NCBI RefSeq assembly: GCF_011813015.1
Contig: NZ_QHLQ01000024.1
Span: 1-61,424 of the forward strand
Direction: 5' to 3'
Length of the DNA: 61,424 nt
DNA from: Parasedimentitalea denitrificans
GTDB taxonomy: Bacteria; Pseudomonadota; Alphaproteobacteria; Rhodobacterales; Rhodobacteraceae
Part shown: positions 1 through 9,503 of the stretch, one piece after another
Layout: every line of letters starts with the position of its first letter
Position numbering within the stretch: the first letter of the stretch is position 1
Position numbers and translations under genes: made by a program
Notes under the pieces: generated by a model
Told to the model about the DNA's origin: nothing
Databases searched by the model: none
What the model saw: only the letters and a program-made list of their open reading frames with translations

Positions 1-532
1 TAAGTCGTCGGTGTCCACCTGCTCATGAACCCCAACTATCACGCTGGATTCATACAGTGAATCCCATCAACCGATTTGTGCAACAAAGCCGCTCGGCAGC
101 TTAAAGCTGATTTCAATGGTGGCAAACAGAAAAAAATCGATTAGTCGTCCAATTATTATCTACAGTATTTTTCAATCTTCCGTTTCATCATGGAGTGGCA
201 ACGTTGACCTATTTAAGCCAAGTTAATTCAGACAACCCAGCAATCGAAACATTTTGGTGCCTTGAACAGTGAGTTTCACTGGCTGTACGATCTGAATCTC
301 TGGGCTCTGGGATGCCTTTGATCTTCGATGTAGAACTCGAATTTCGCACGACTCCCCGTAAATGGGATTTCATCCTCACCGCAGCATATGGACGAGGCAT
401 GCGGGCACGCCAATCGCTAAAAATTCAGCAATAGAATCCAATTTGCTTGCCCAATGTGATAGACCTCGGCTCAACTCCCGCATACTCTTAAGCTCCGGAA
501 CGCTACCTCCCTAAACGAGCCTAGGAGCTTTT
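1..532. other. Intergenic, no convincing gene
   Basis: This 532-base stretch precedes the hydroxylase operon and shows no gene I can name. A 41-codon plus-strand reading frame at 312-434 has a plausible composition (it contains EFRTTPRKWDFILTAAYGRG) but no Shine-Dalgarno sequence and no family I recognise. It could be a remnant of a larger gene. The first bases carry an 18-codon open stretch ending in TGA at 58-60, which may be the tail of something outside the window. An AGGAG ribosome binding site for the next gene sits at 521-525. Confidence 0.4.
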
Positions 533-1402
533 ATGCAGTACCATAGCCCAAGTACATTCGAGGATGCTGCCAAATTGGCGCTGGCCGCAAAAGGTATCAC
601 CCGCTTTCTAGCAGGCGGCACTGATGTACTGGTACAATTGCGGTCAGACATTATCACCCCTGACGACATTATCGACATCAAGAACATTCCTGGCGTGCGC
701 GACATTATTTGTAATGACGATGGAAGCTGGACGATCGGCGCCGCTACTCCCGGAGCTGAGATGCGAGAGCACGTCGGATTAGGACTGGATTGGCCGGGTG
801 TAGTCGAAGCGATGGACCTTATCGGGTCAACCCAAGTGCAAGGACGGGCCACATTGGTTGGCAATCTATGTAATGGCTCCCCTGCAGCGGATTCTGTGCC
901 GGCAATGGTTGCAGCTGGTGCCGAACTTACAGTCACTAACGTAGACGGCACACGTCGCGTGCCAGTAAAGGACATTCCTGCCGGACCTGGACGCACTCAT
1001 TTGGCTCAAGGTGATGTCGTTTCGGCTGTTCACATTCCAGCGCGCGGCGAGCGCGGCGGAGATGCCTATTTGCGTTTTATTCCACGCACCGAAATGGACA
1101 TTGCAGTCGTCGGGTGTGCGGTGAACTTTACACTAGATGACAGCGGGAACATCATCCACGCAAGTATGGCGCTAGGCGCTGTCGCACCCACAGTTTTGTT
1201 GTTGGATGACGCTGCAGACATTTTAATCGGAAGCCGTTTGGACGAGGCAACACTAGACAAACTAGCAGAGGCGGCATCGGCGGCCTGCAATCCAATTTCA
1301 GACAAGCGCGGTACAGTTGAATTCCGCACTGAAGTGGCCGGGGTTTTGGCCAAACGCACTGCCAAAATTGCCTACGCACGAGCTCTGGGAGCCACCAAAT
1401 GA
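533..1402 (+). CDS. Molybdenum hydroxylase, FAD-binding medium subunit (CoxM/XdhB type)
   Basis: This is the flavin subunit of a heterotrimeric xanthine/CO dehydrogenase-type hydroxylase. It passes electrons from the Fe-S subunit to an acceptor through FAD. The 289-residue length is usual for the family. The FAD-binding motif AGGTD is at residues 27-31, and the second flavin motif TLVGNLCNGSPAADS is around 105-119. The start has AGGAG eight bases upstream. Its stop overlaps the next start (ATGA), so the three subunits are translationally coupled in the order M-S-L. The substrate cannot be read from this subunit. Confidence 0.93.
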   Translation: MQYHSPSTFEDAAKLALAAKGITRFLAGGTDVLVQLRSDIITPDDIIDIKNIPGVRDIICNDDGSWTIGAATPGAEMREHVGLGLDWPGVVEAMDLIGSTQVQGRATLVGNLCNGSPAADSVPAMVAAGAELTVTNVDGTRRVPVKDIPAGPGRTHLAQGDVVSAVHIPARGERGGDAYLRFIPRTEMDIAVVGCAVNFTLDDSGNIIHASMALGAVAPTVLLLDDAADILIGSRLDEATLDKLAEAASAACNPISDKRGTVEFRTEVAGVLAKRTAKIAYARALGATK

Positions 1403-1878
1403 AGAATACTCACGTTACCACTACAATTAACGGCGACCCTGTCGAATACCTTTGCGATACGCGCGAAACGATGTTGGACGTCCTGCGGGATCGTCTAAAT
1501 CTAACTGGTGCCAAAGAAGGCTGCGGCACAGGTGATTGCGGAGCTTGCTCAATCACGGTTGATGACCGGCTGGTATGTTCCTGTCTGATGTTGGGCGTAG
1601 AAGCCGAAGGAAAGAAGATCACCACAGTTGAGGGAATGGCCGAAGGCGAGAACCTTCATCCCCTTCAGAAAAAGTTCATCGAATACGCAGCCTTGCAATG
1701 CGGAATTTGCACTCCTGGCATTCTAGTGGCCGCCAAATCCCTGCTCGAGAAGAACCCAAACCCAACTGAAGAGGAAGTTCGGTTTTGGTTGGCTGGCAAC
1801 CTGTGCCGCTGCACAGGTTATGACAAAATTATTCGCGCTGTAATGGATACAGCTGCAGACATGCGGGGAGCTTCCTAA
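1399..1878 (+). CDS. Molybdenum hydroxylase, [2Fe-2S] small subunit (CoxS/XdhA type)
   Basis: This subunit carries the two [2Fe-2S] clusters that relay electrons from the molybdenum site to FAD. Both cysteine sets are visible. The plant-ferredoxin-type cluster uses Cys42, Cys47, Cys50 and Cys62 (CGTGDCGAC plus a later Cys). The helical-bundle cluster uses Cys101, Cys104, Cys136 and Cys138 (CGICTPG and CRCTGY). The 159-residue length is normal. It overlaps coxM-like by 4 bases and the large subunit by 1 base (TAATG). Confidence 0.95.
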   Translation: MKNTHVTTTINGDPVEYLCDTRETMLDVLRDRLNLTGAKEGCGTGDCGACSITVDDRLVCSCLMLGVEAEGKKITTVEGMAEGENLHPLQKKFIEYAALQCGICTPGILVAAKSLLEKNPNPTEEEVRFWLAGNLCRCTGYDKIIRAVMDTAADMRGAS

Positions 1879-4130
1879 TGGCTTTGGACGATCGCAAAGA
1901 CACCGACTTTAAATTCGTTGGTACCCGCCCTGACCGCCCAGATGGCCATGACAAAGTCACAGGCAAAGCGCGTTTTGGAGCAGATGCCCATGCACCTGGT
2001 ATGTTGCATGGCGCAATCGTTCGCAGCCCACACGCTCACGCACGTATTTTACGTATAGACACGACAAAAGCTGAGGCTCTGGATGGCGTAAAGGCAGTGG
2101 TGACCAGAGCGGATTTTGCTCACGGTCTGTCTGGCGAATTTGGCTTTGTGCTAGAAAACGTCATGGCCGGGGATAAAGCGCTTTATGATGGTCATGCAGT
2201 GGCAGCCATTGCAGCAAGCTCTGCATTGATCGCACGCGACGCGGCCAAGCTGGTTAAAGTTGACTACGAAATCCTACCTCATGTGACCGATGTCGACGCA
2301 GCCATGGCAGAGAGCGCTCCGATCCTGAACAGCTCCTACGCTGATGCGTCGGTTCCAGAGGGCCTTCACCCGAATGTAGTTCGGTATCACGAAAGTGGTC
2401 ACGGTGATGTCGACGCTGGGTTCGCAAAGGCTGATTTGATCATCGAAGACAGCTTTAAAACCGAAGCTACACACCAAGGTTACATTGAACCCCATGCATG
2501 TCTTGCGACGTTGGGCAGCGATGGTAAAGGCGAGTTGTGGTGCACGACCCAAGGCCATTGGATTGCTCAAAAAACATGCGCTGCCCTTGTAGGCATCGAC
2601 ACCTCGCAGCTTCGCGTTACAGCATCCGAAATCGGAGGCGGTTTTGGTGGTAAGACAACCGTCTTTGTAGAGCCAGTCGCTTTGGCGCTGTCTCGAAAAG
2701 CTAACAGGCCAGTCAAAATTGTCATGAACCGATCAGAGGTATTCCGCGCTACGGGGCCGACCTCTTCAACTTCCATGGATGTCAAAATTGGCATGACAAA
2801 GGACGGCACGATCACCGCCGCCCAAGGCACCTTCCGGCTGCAAGGCGGCGCCTTTCCTGGTGCGCCGATGGAATTTTCCGCCATGTGCGCGTTTGCTCCA
2901 TATGCGTTGGATAACGTTCAGCAGATTGGCTACGACGTGATTTCTAACCGCCCTAAGCAGGCTGCATATCGCGCGCCAGGCGCACCTATGGCCTCTTTTG
3001 CCGTTGAATCGGTGATCGACGAGTTGTGCAAAAAATTAGGGCTAGACCCTATCGAGGTTCGACTAAAGAACGCCTCTCGCGAGGGAACCAAGGCCTCGTA
3101 TGGACCGCGTTTTCAGCGCATCGGGCTGGTTGAAACACTAGAGGCTGCCAAGTCGCATCCACATTACTCGGCACCATTGAAGCCAGGTCAAGGGCGTGGT
3201 GTGTCTTGCGGGTTTTGGTTTAACCACGGCGGAGAAACCTCTGTTAGTCTTGCGCTATCCGAGGATGGTACATGCCAAATTTCCGTTGGAACACCAGATA
3301 TTGGTGGCTCGCGCGCTTCTATGGCTTTGATGGCTGCCGAAGTTCTGGGCATCGACTACGAGAACTTCCGGGTCACCGTCGCGGATACTGCAACACTTGG
3401 GTATAATGATGTGTCCCACGGTAGCAGGGTTACTTACGCATCCGGCCTTGCCACAATTAAGGCCGCGAAAGACGCCGTAAATAAACTATGTAAAAGGGCC
3501 GCCGCCAAGTGGGGTATCCCTGAGGATGCCGTGTATTGGGAGGATGGTTGCGCCAAGCCCTCTGGCGCAAATGCAGGCAATTTCGATCCCATCCCATTGG
3601 CAGAAATTACAAAGAACATGGGCTCAACTGGCGGACCAATCTCTGGACACTTTGAGGCCACACCAGAAGGTGCTGGGGTTTCGTTCGGGACTCATATCGT
3701 TGACGCAGAAGTGGACCCCGAAACCGGGAAAACTGCAGTTGTTCGCTACACGGTCATTCAGGATGCAGGAAAGGCAATTCATCCGACCTATGTAGAGGGA
3801 CAATTTCAGGGCGGCGCTGCACAAGGTATCGGCTGGGCATTGAACGAAGAGTATATCTACGGTGAAGACGGCCGTTTGCAGAACTCTATCTTCCTGGATT
3901 ACCGGGTCCCGGTAGCCTCGGACCTGCCAATGATCGACACGGTAATTGTGGAGGTTCCAAACCCTGGCCACCCCTATGGTGTGCGCGGCGTCGGAGAGAC
4001 GGGAATTGTTCCGCCTTTGGCAGCAATCGCAAACGCGGTGTCAGCGGCGGCGGGAGTTCGACTGCGGCACCTACCGATGTCCCCTCCTCGTATTCTTCGA
4101 GCCCTGAAGGCGCAAACACGTGAAGATTGA
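1878..4130 (+). CDS. Molybdenum hydroxylase, molybdopterin-binding large subunit
   Basis: This is the catalytic subunit (750 residues), which binds the molybdopterin cytosine dinucleotide cofactor and hydroxylates an unknown substrate. Visible motifs are GGGFGGK near residue 255, AYRAPGAP near 364, and GVRGVGE near the C-terminus with the expected catalytic base at Glu707. The AYxCSFR active-site loop of form I CO dehydrogenase is absent (AYRAPGAP instead), so a genuine aerobic CO dehydrogenase is unlikely. An aldehyde, purine or N-heterocycle is more plausible. No XdhC/CoxF-type maturation gene is present within the window. Confidence 0.93.
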   Translation: MALDDRKDTDFKFVGTRPDRPDGHDKVTGKARFGADAHAPGMLHGAIVRSPHAHARILRIDTTKAEALDGVKAVVTRADFAHGLSGEFGFVLENVMAGDKALYDGHAVAAIAASSALIARDAAKLVKVDYEILPHVTDVDAAMAESAPILNSSYADASVPEGLHPNVVRYHESGHGDVDAGFAKADLIIEDSFKTEATHQGYIEPHACLATLGSDGKGELWCTTQGHWIAQKTCAALVGIDTSQLRVTASEIGGGFGGKTTVFVEPVALALSRKANRPVKIVMNRSEVFRATGPTSSTSMDVKIGMTKDGTITAAQGTFRLQGGAFPGAPMEFSAMCAFAPYALDNVQQIGYDVISNRPKQAAYRAPGAPMASFAVESVIDELCKKLGLDPIEVRLKNASREGTKASYGPRFQRIGLVETLEAAKSHPHYSAPLKPGQGRGVSCGFWFNHGGETSVSLALSEDGTCQISVGTPDIGGSRASMALMAAEVLGIDYENFRVTVADTATLGYNDVSHGSRVTYASGLATIKAAKDAVNKLCKRAAAKWGIPEDAVYWEDGCAKPSGANAGNFDPIPLAEITKNMGSTGGPISGHFEATPEGAGVSFGTHIVDAEVDPETGKTAVVRYTVIQDAGKAIHPTYVEGQFQGGAAQGIGWALNEEYIYGEDGRLQNSIFLDYRVPVASDLPMIDTVIVEVPNPGHPYGVRGVGETGIVPPLAAIANAVSAAAGVRLRHLPMSPPRILRALKAQTRED

Positions 4131-4368
4131 AGTCCACCTTTGGTCAGGGTTGCGAACGTTGACTGATGGGTTGGAAAAAGTCGAGGTTGAGGCGTCCAAC
4201 ACTGGAGAGTTGCTAGATGCCTTGGCCAAAGACTACCCTGCTTTAGTCCCTGTGATCGAAGCAGGAGTTTCAATTGCGATAGACGGACGTATTATCGCAA
4301 CTGGCTTGATGGAACCTCTTAGGCCAGATCAAGAGATCTATTTGATGCAACGGTTGAAGGGCGGCTAA
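4120..4368 (+). CDS. MoaD/ThiS-like sulfur-carrier protein
   Basis: An 82-residue ubiquitin-fold protein ending in Lys-Gly-Gly. The double-glycine tail is the one that MoaD and ThiS proteins use to form a thiocarboxylate. It starts with GTG inside the last codons of the large subunit (11-base overlap), so it belongs to the operon. Known: MoaD gives sulfur to molybdopterin synthase. Inferred: this copy serves cofactor supply or sulfuration for the hydroxylase next to it. No MoaE partner is visible, so it could work with a MoaE encoded elsewhere or have another carrier role. Confidence 0.8.
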   Translation: MKIEVHLWSGLRTLTDGLEKVEVEASNTGELLDALAKDYPALVPVIEAGVSIAIDGRIIATGLMEPLRPDQEIYLMQRLKGG

Positions 4369-4371
4369 TTC

Positions 4372-4415
4372 TTGGGGCCCAGCCCCAAACCCCGGGATAA
4401 TTTCAGCCAGATGAA
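4372..4415 (+). repeat. Dispersed palindromic repeat, copy 1
   Basis: A hairpin (TTGGGGC-CCA-GCCCCAA, 4372-4388) is followed by CCCGGGATAATTTCAGCCAG and ATGAA. It begins 3 bases after the MoaD-like stop. The same architecture recurs at 54284-54330, again just after a stop codon on the same strand. I believe similar elements are widespread in Rhodobacteraceae genomes, from memory and not checked here. Confidence 0.7.
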
Positions 4416-4429
4416 AACTGGACCCAATA

Positions 4430-4463
4430 AAAAGCCCGCCGGTATTAAACGGCGGGCTTTTTC
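4430..4463. terminator. Terminator between convergent operons
   Basis: A hairpin with arms AAAGCCCGCC (4431-4440) and GGCGGGCTTT (4451-4460) and a 10-base loop is followed by T residues. It is flanked by A and T runs on both sides. It probably ends both the hydroxylase operon (plus) and the efflux operon (minus), which converge here. Confidence 0.9.
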
Positions 4464-4484
4464 TATTGTTGGTGCTGCTGGCAG

Positions 4485-7400
4485 TTATTCCACCGGAGCC
4501 TCAGATTTTGCTGTTCCTTTTACCCACTCTCTGAGCCCCTGCATAAAGGCATAAAGAACAGGGATCAGAATGACGCCAATGCCGGTCGCCATCAGCATTC
4601 CCCCGAAGACGGCGACCCCGATAGCTTTTTGGCTGGCTGCTCCGGCACCCGATGCAATCAAGAGCGGTACAACCCCTAAGAGGAAGGAAAAGGCCGTCAT
4701 CATAACAGCCCTGAACCGCTGTCGGCCGGCTTCGTGGGCCGCCTCTTTGATCGACAGACCTGCAGCGCGGCGTTCCATTGCGAATTCAACAATAAGAATG
4801 CCGTTCTTAGCCGCCATGCCAATCAGCATGATCATACCGATCTGGGTGTAGAGGTTGATGTCACTTCCCGTAATCGCGACTGCAAGAACCGCGCCAAACA
4901 TAGCCACAACCACCGACAGCAGAATTGCCACTGGCATTGTCCAGCTTTCATACTGCGCCACAAGAAACAGGTAGGTGAATAGCACAGCCATGCCAAGAAT
5001 GACCACAACTAGGCCCGAAGACGAAAGTTGCTGCTGTGCTGTGCCCGTCCATTCAAAGCTATATCCAGGTGGCAGTGCGGTTGCGACCTCTTCCTGCATC
5101 ACCCGTATTGCATCACCCGTAGACAGACCCGCAGCTGGCACAGCCGTGACGGTCGCCGAACGGAACATATTATGGCGCTTCAAGATGACCGGTCCCAGGA
5201 TGTTTTCCACATCAATCAAAGTGGAGAGAGGAACCATTTGGCCGCCTTGGGAGCGAACAAAAAGGTTGCCAATATCATCAATCTTATCGCGGTATGACCC
5301 ATCCGCCTGTGCCATCACCCGGTAAACACGTCCGAACAGGTTGAAGTCATTGATGTAGAACGATCCCAAATGGGCCTGCATGGTCTGGAACACCTCTGCA
5401 ATTGACACATCCAATGTCTTCGCTTTTTCCCGATCCAGATCGACGTAGACTTGCGGAACATTGGCACGGAAAGTGGTGTAAGATTGCCCGATCTCGTCAC
5501 GTTGGTTGGCGGCATAGACCAATGAACCGACGGCAGCGGCCAAGTCTTGGGGAGAACCGCCAGCAGTTTGCTGCACTTCCATTTCGACGCCGGCCGACAT
5601 ACCAAGACCGGAGATCGGCGGCGGATTAAATGCCACGATGCTCGCGGCTGCTTCGCCGTTTGCGATGCCATACACCTGTTTCAAAATGGCTCTCGGGAAT
5701 AGATCCGGAGTTTGGCGTTCATCCCATGGGTCCAGATTGATGATGATCATTGCGCCATTTGCGCTGGCCCCGTTCAGCAAACTAAATCCATTGACCAAAA
5801 TGGTGCTTTGAACGCCCGGGATCAGTTCGATTTGATCATTCACCCGTTTGGTCACGACCTCTGTCCGGCCGAGAGCCGCAGCATCAGGGAGCTGAATATC
5901 GACAAACAGATACCCGTTATCTTCGGCCGGCAGGAACCCCTTGGAAGTTACCCCAAAAATAGTCCCGGTTCCAGCATACATTGCCAAAACAATAGCCACG
6001 GCCAAGAATGGCCATCTCAGCAAACGTCCTACGATACCAAGGTATCCGTTACGAAGAACATCAATGACGCTTTCGAACTTAGCGAGCAGCCCAGTCGGAG
6101 GCCCAGAACGGGCCTTGAGCACCAAGCCACAGAGGGCCGGCGACAGGGTCAAAGCGTTAATTGAAGAGATGACAACCGCTACCGAAATTGTCACTGCAAA
6201 CTGAGAAAACAACTCACCACTGATGCCGGGCATGAAGGTAACCGGCACAAATACAGCCAGAAGGACCAACGTTGTCGCGATAACAGGACCGGTAATCTGC
6301 CCCATCGCCTTGCGGGTCGCATCTGGCGGTGAAAGGCCCTCTTCGGCTATCAAACGTTCCACATTTTCTACAACAATAATCGCGTCATCCACCACAATGC
6401 CAATTGCTAGAACTAAAGCAAACAATGAGATCGTGTTAAGAGACATACCGAGCAACAGCAGAAATGCAAAAGTGCCGATCAGTGACACTGGGATCGCTAC
6501 TGCCGGGATGATTGTTGCCCGCCACGAGCCCAAGAATACAAACACCACAGACACTACCAGCCCAAAGGCCAAAACCAGTGTCGAGATAACATCCGCAAGT
6601 GACTGTTCTACGAAATCAGTAGTGTTGAACGGGACGGAGTAGACCACGTCGTCTGGAAAGGATTCCGCCAAACGGTCGAGTTCCGCCAGAACAGCTTCGG
6701 AAACTGCAAGTGCATTGGCTCCGGGTGCCTGATATACTGCAAGAATGGTGGCTTCATTTCCGTCGTAGAACCCAGAGGCGCTGTAGTAAGATGCTCCCAG
6801 TTCGATTGTAGCAACGTCACGCACGCGGACAGTGCTGCCGGCTTCACCTGTGCGAATTACAATGTCACCGAATTCTTCGACCGATTCCAGCCGCCCCTTT
6901 GACTTAATGGTATATTGAAATGTCTGGTCCCCAGGAACAGGCGGAGCGCCGATTTGCCCCGCTGAAACTTCGAGGTTCTGCTCGCGTACTGCGTTGATCA
7001 GATCGCCCGGCGTAATTCCCAATCCGGCCATCTTGTCCGGGTTCATCCAAATCCGCATTGCATAGCTAAGATTGTTGAGGATATCGGCCTTACCAACACC
7101 CGCAACACGGCTCAGTGCGTCCTTGATATTGATCTCGGCATAGTTGGAAAGAAACAAGTCGTCATAGGTGTTGTTCGGAGATGTCAGCGTCGTGACCAAC
7201 AGCATGTTTGTGGAACTTTTCTGCGTTACCACACCAGACGACGTTACCTCTGTTGGCAGTCCTGAAATGGCTTGCGCAACGCGGTTTTGCACGTTTACCG
7301 ATGCAATGTCGGGGTCTGTGCCAACCTCAAAAGTAACGGAAAGCGAATAGCTCCCGGTGTCTGACGAACTTGATGACATATAGATCATGTCATCAACGCC

Positions 7401-7613
7401 GTTGACCTGTGCCTCAATGGGCGCGGCAACGCTTTTCTCGACTGTTTCGGCGTTGGCGCCTGTGTAGCTGGCAGAGACGCTGACCACAGGGGGCGTAATA
7501 TCAGGGAACTGAGCGACCGGCAAAGCTGCATAGCCAATCAGACCCATGATAGTGAGAACCATGGAAATCACGATTGCAAACTTGGGTCTCGAAATAAACA
7601 GGGATGAGAACAT
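4485..7613 (-). CDS. RND multidrug efflux pump, inner-membrane permease (AcrB/MexB family)
   Basis: A proton-driven drug exporter of the hydrophobe/amphiphile efflux-1 type, located in the inner membrane as a trimer. At 1042 residues it is full length. The transmembrane-4 aspartate pair that relays protons is seen in GIVVDDAIIVVENVE, and the partner lysine in AAKNGILIVEFAMERR. It also has the N-terminal helix with PDITPPVVSV and the duplicated porter domain typical of AcrB. It lies 3 bases downstream of the adaptor gene and so is co-transcribed. No outer-membrane channel gene is next to the pair, so a TolC-type channel is presumably shared from elsewhere. Confidence 0.95.
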   Translation of the reverse strand: MFSSLFISRPKFAIVISMVLTIMGLIGYAALPVAQFPDITPPVVSVSASYTGANAETVEKSVAAPIEAQVNGVDDMIYMSSSSSDTGSYSLSVTFEVGTDPDIASVNVQNRVAQAISGLPTEVTSSGVVTQKSSTNMLLVTTLTSPNNTYDDLFLSNYAEINIKDALSRVAGVGKADILNNLSYAMRIWMNPDKMAGLGITPGDLINAVREQNLEVSAGQIGAPPVPGDQTFQYTIKSKGRLESVEEFGDIVIRTGEAGSTVRVRDVATIELGASYYSASGFYDGNEATILAVYQAPGANALAVSEAVLAELDRLAESFPDDVVYSVPFNTTDFVEQSLADVISTLVLAFGLVVSVVFVFLGSWRATIIPAVAIPVSLIGTFAFLLLLGMSLNTISLFALVLAIGIVVDDAIIVVENVERLIAEEGLSPPDATRKAMGQITGPVIATTLVLLAVFVPVTFMPGISGELFSQFAVTISVAVVISSINALTLSPALCGLVLKARSGPPTGLLAKFESVIDVLRNGYLGIVGRLLRWPFLAVAIVLAMYAGTGTIFGVTSKGFLPAEDNGYLFVDIQLPDAAALGRTEVVTKRVNDQIELIPGVQSTILVNGFSLLNGASANGAMIIINLDPWDERQTPDLFPRAILKQVYGIANGEAAASIVAFNPPPISGLGMSAGVEMEVQQTAGGSPQDLAAAVGSLVYAANQRDEIGQSYTTFRANVPQVYVDLDREKAKTLDVSIAEVFQTMQAHLGSFYINDFNLFGRVYRVMAQADGSYRDKIDDIGNLFVRSQGGQMVPLSTLIDVENILGPVILKRHNMFRSATVTAVPAAGLSTGDAIRVMQEEVATALPPGYSFEWTGTAQQQLSSSGLVVVILGMAVLFTYLFLVAQYESWTMPVAILLSVVVAMFGAVLAVAITGSDINLYTQIGMIMLIGMAAKNGILIVEFAMERRAAGLSIKEAAHEAGRQRFRAVMMTAFSFLLGVVPLLIASGAGAASQKAIGVAVFGGMLMATGIGVILIPVLYAFMQGLREWVKGTAKSEAPVE

Positions 7614-7616
7614 GAC

Positions 7617-8777
7617 TTATTCTCCAGCCTGATTGGCGAGAACCGGATCGACTGTCGCACCGGGACGAATACGTTGCAGCCCTTCAACAACTACAGTCTC
7701 CCCATCCTTCAGACCATCCAATACAATGATACCAGTACCGACAACATCGCCAGTCTCAATATAGCGCTGTTGGACCAGTTGCTGGTCATCAACGACCAGT
7801 ACAAATGCACCCTGTTGATCCCGTTGGATCGCGGCTTGACTGATCACAATTCGGTCGACCGCTTTTTGCGCTTGCAATCCAACTGTCAAATATGACCCGT
7901 CGATAATCCAGCGATTGGCGTTTTCAAACTCCGCTCTCACGGTAACAGCGCCAGTAGTTGGATCGATACGGTTGTCAGCAAAGGCAATTTTGCCACGTTC
8001 ATCCAACTCGTCACCGTTTGGCAGCACCACGAACACTTCAACTAGGTTTCTCTGTTCTTGTTCTGTGTCTGCCTCCTGTTGAACTTTCTGCAAGACACTA
8101 ACAAGCTGCTTCTCGTTCAGCGCAAAAGAAACGTAGATTGGAGCCTCTCGTACGAGGTTCACCAGGGAACTACTGGTTGGTCCAACCACGTCACCAACAC
8201 TTACTTCGATCCGACCAATGCGCCCCGAAAATGGCGCATAAATTTCGGTATAGCTCAGATCCAGTTCGGCCTGTTGAATGGCAGCCTTAGCTGACCGCAC
8301 CTGTGCCTCAGCTACTTTTTCATTAGCTCGCGATGTATCGCGCTCTGCCTCGGGAACCGCGCCACGTGACAGCAGTTCTTCTTTGCGGGCAAGATCCAAC
8401 GATGTCAGTTGAAGGTTGGCCTCTGCTTTTGCTAGATCAGCATTGCGGGCCTCGAGTGTAGCTTCATAAGCGCTACTCTCAATCCGGAACAGCAAGTCAC
8501 CTTCCTGTACATCCGCCCCGTTCTTGACGAGCACTTCCTCAAGAAAACCGCTGACGCGTGCGATTACATTCACTTTGTCTATTGCTTCGCCGCGACCAAT
8601 GAAGGTTTCAGAGTTCCGCAATGGCTTGGTTACTGCCGCCATCACTGAAACTTTGGGCGGCGGCGCGTCCTGCGCTAAAGCAATCGGAGCGGTACTCAGT
8701 GTCAAAGCAGTGCTCAAGACAGCGATTTTTGCAACAAACCCTCGATCTGAACACAATGGGCTAAAGATTCTTTTCAT
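7617..8777 (-). CDS. RND efflux periplasmic adaptor (membrane fusion protein)
   Basis: This is the AcrA-like adaptor that links the pump to an outer-membrane channel. I chose the ATG at 8777 (386 residues) over a longer frame starting at 8891. It begins a clean signal peptide (MKRIFSPL..., likely cleaved after ALA at residue 35) and has GAGAGG-type Shine-Dalgarno bases upstream. After the signal come the first lipoyl half-motif, an alpha-helical hairpin rich in Glu/Ala/Arg (residues about 95-165), the second lipoyl half and a beta-barrel domain. No lipobox is seen. No regulator gene is adjacent. Confidence 0.93.
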   Translation of the reverse strand: MKRIFSPLCSDRGFVAKIAVLSTALTLSTAPIALAQDAPPPKVSVMAAVTKPLRNSETFIGRGEAIDKVNVIARVSGFLEEVLVKNGADVQEGDLLFRIESSAYEATLEARNADLAKAEANLQLTSLDLARKEELLSRGAVPEAERDTSRANEKVAEAQVRSAKAAIQQAELDLSYTEIYAPFSGRIGRIEVSVGDVVGPTSSSLVNLVREAPIYVSFALNEKQLVSVLQKVQQEADTEQEQRNLVEVFVVLPNGDELDERGKIAFADNRIDPTTGAVTVRAEFENANRWIIDGSYLTVGLQAQKAVDRIVISQAAIQRDQQGAFVLVVDDQQLVQQRYIETGDVVGTGIIVLDGLKDGETVVVEGLQRIRPGATVDPVLANQAGE

Positions 8778-8952
8778 TACTGCGCCTCTCGTTTGGTACC
8801 CAACAGGCAGCAGCCCATACATACAAATCAAATGTACTAGATACACGGAATCATTTACCCCTACTCTTACTGAGCGGGCAGACAACCGCAAGAAACCAGT
8901 TTAGCTAAGGGCAGGAATCCACTTACGAAACTACCAATCGTGGTTCACAACG

Positions 8953-9072
8953 CTATACGAACAGTTTCACAAACTTCCGCAACTCAGGTTTGACAAATTT
9001 GCCGTAGTGGTTCTTGGGCAATGCATTATTGACGACTTAGTCCTCTAGCCGTTTGGAACGGGCGATATTGGA
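8953..9072 (-). pseudogene. Remnant of an AMP-forming acyl-CoA synthetase C-terminus
   Basis: The minus strand between 9072 and 8953 reads SNIARSKRLED-stop-VVNNALPKNHYGK and continues to KPELRK before a stop at 8953-8955. This matches the extreme C-terminus of AMP-dependent ligases, where the A10-type motif LP(K/R)NxxGK carries the catalytic lysine. An in-frame TAA at 9037-9039 interrupts it. Weak, frame-shifted similarity (GPAVMVGF, on bases complementary to roughly 9100-9130) suggests further decayed sequence upstream. I see a dead gene fragment here. The original substrate is unknown. Confidence 0.6.
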
Positions 9073-9503
9073 GAAGGAAGATCCAACCAAATCAACAACA
9101 CCGAAATCCCACCATCACAGCGGGTCCATTGACCTCGTTCTCGCGCACCATCAGAGAGGAGCAGCCAGCGAGTGTTTCATGAGATAGCCCCCCGTAACCC
9201 CGCCACTTACAATTCCAGGGTAGTTGAGCATGAAGCAAATGATGGTTCAGCCATAAAGTTCACAGGACCCACCAACGGACGCGGATAAAACCGAAAACTA
9301 ATAAGTCAATTATTTCAGTGAATAAAGTGGATTTTGACGAAAGTCACGCTTAATGACCCGATTTCGCGAGTGGCGAGTTGATTGTTTTAGTTCACCTTTT
9401 CGCTTTAAGTTTAAACCGCTCCAATTTCACTTGCATACGAACGGAAACCGTTGCAGTTTTCCGAGTAACAAGTGACACAACTTTCTCGTGTCGGGGAAAA
9501 CGA
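9073..9503. other. Intergenic upstream of dipeptidase
   Basis: About 430 bases without an intact gene. The left third probably belongs to the decayed acyl-CoA synthetase. The rest is AT-rich and should contain the promoter of the dipeptidase-peptide transporter cluster, but I see no clear -35/-10 pair. A longer dipeptidase frame opens at 9378 but lacks family similarity before 9504. Confidence 0.4.

Noticed and set aside
1878..4130. Form I aerobic CO dehydrogenase
   Set aside because: The cysteine-containing AYxCSFR active-site loop is replaced by AYRAPGAP.
5712..6642. Long plus-strand frames opposite the RND pump
   Set aside because: These are antisense shadows of a well-conserved pump gene.
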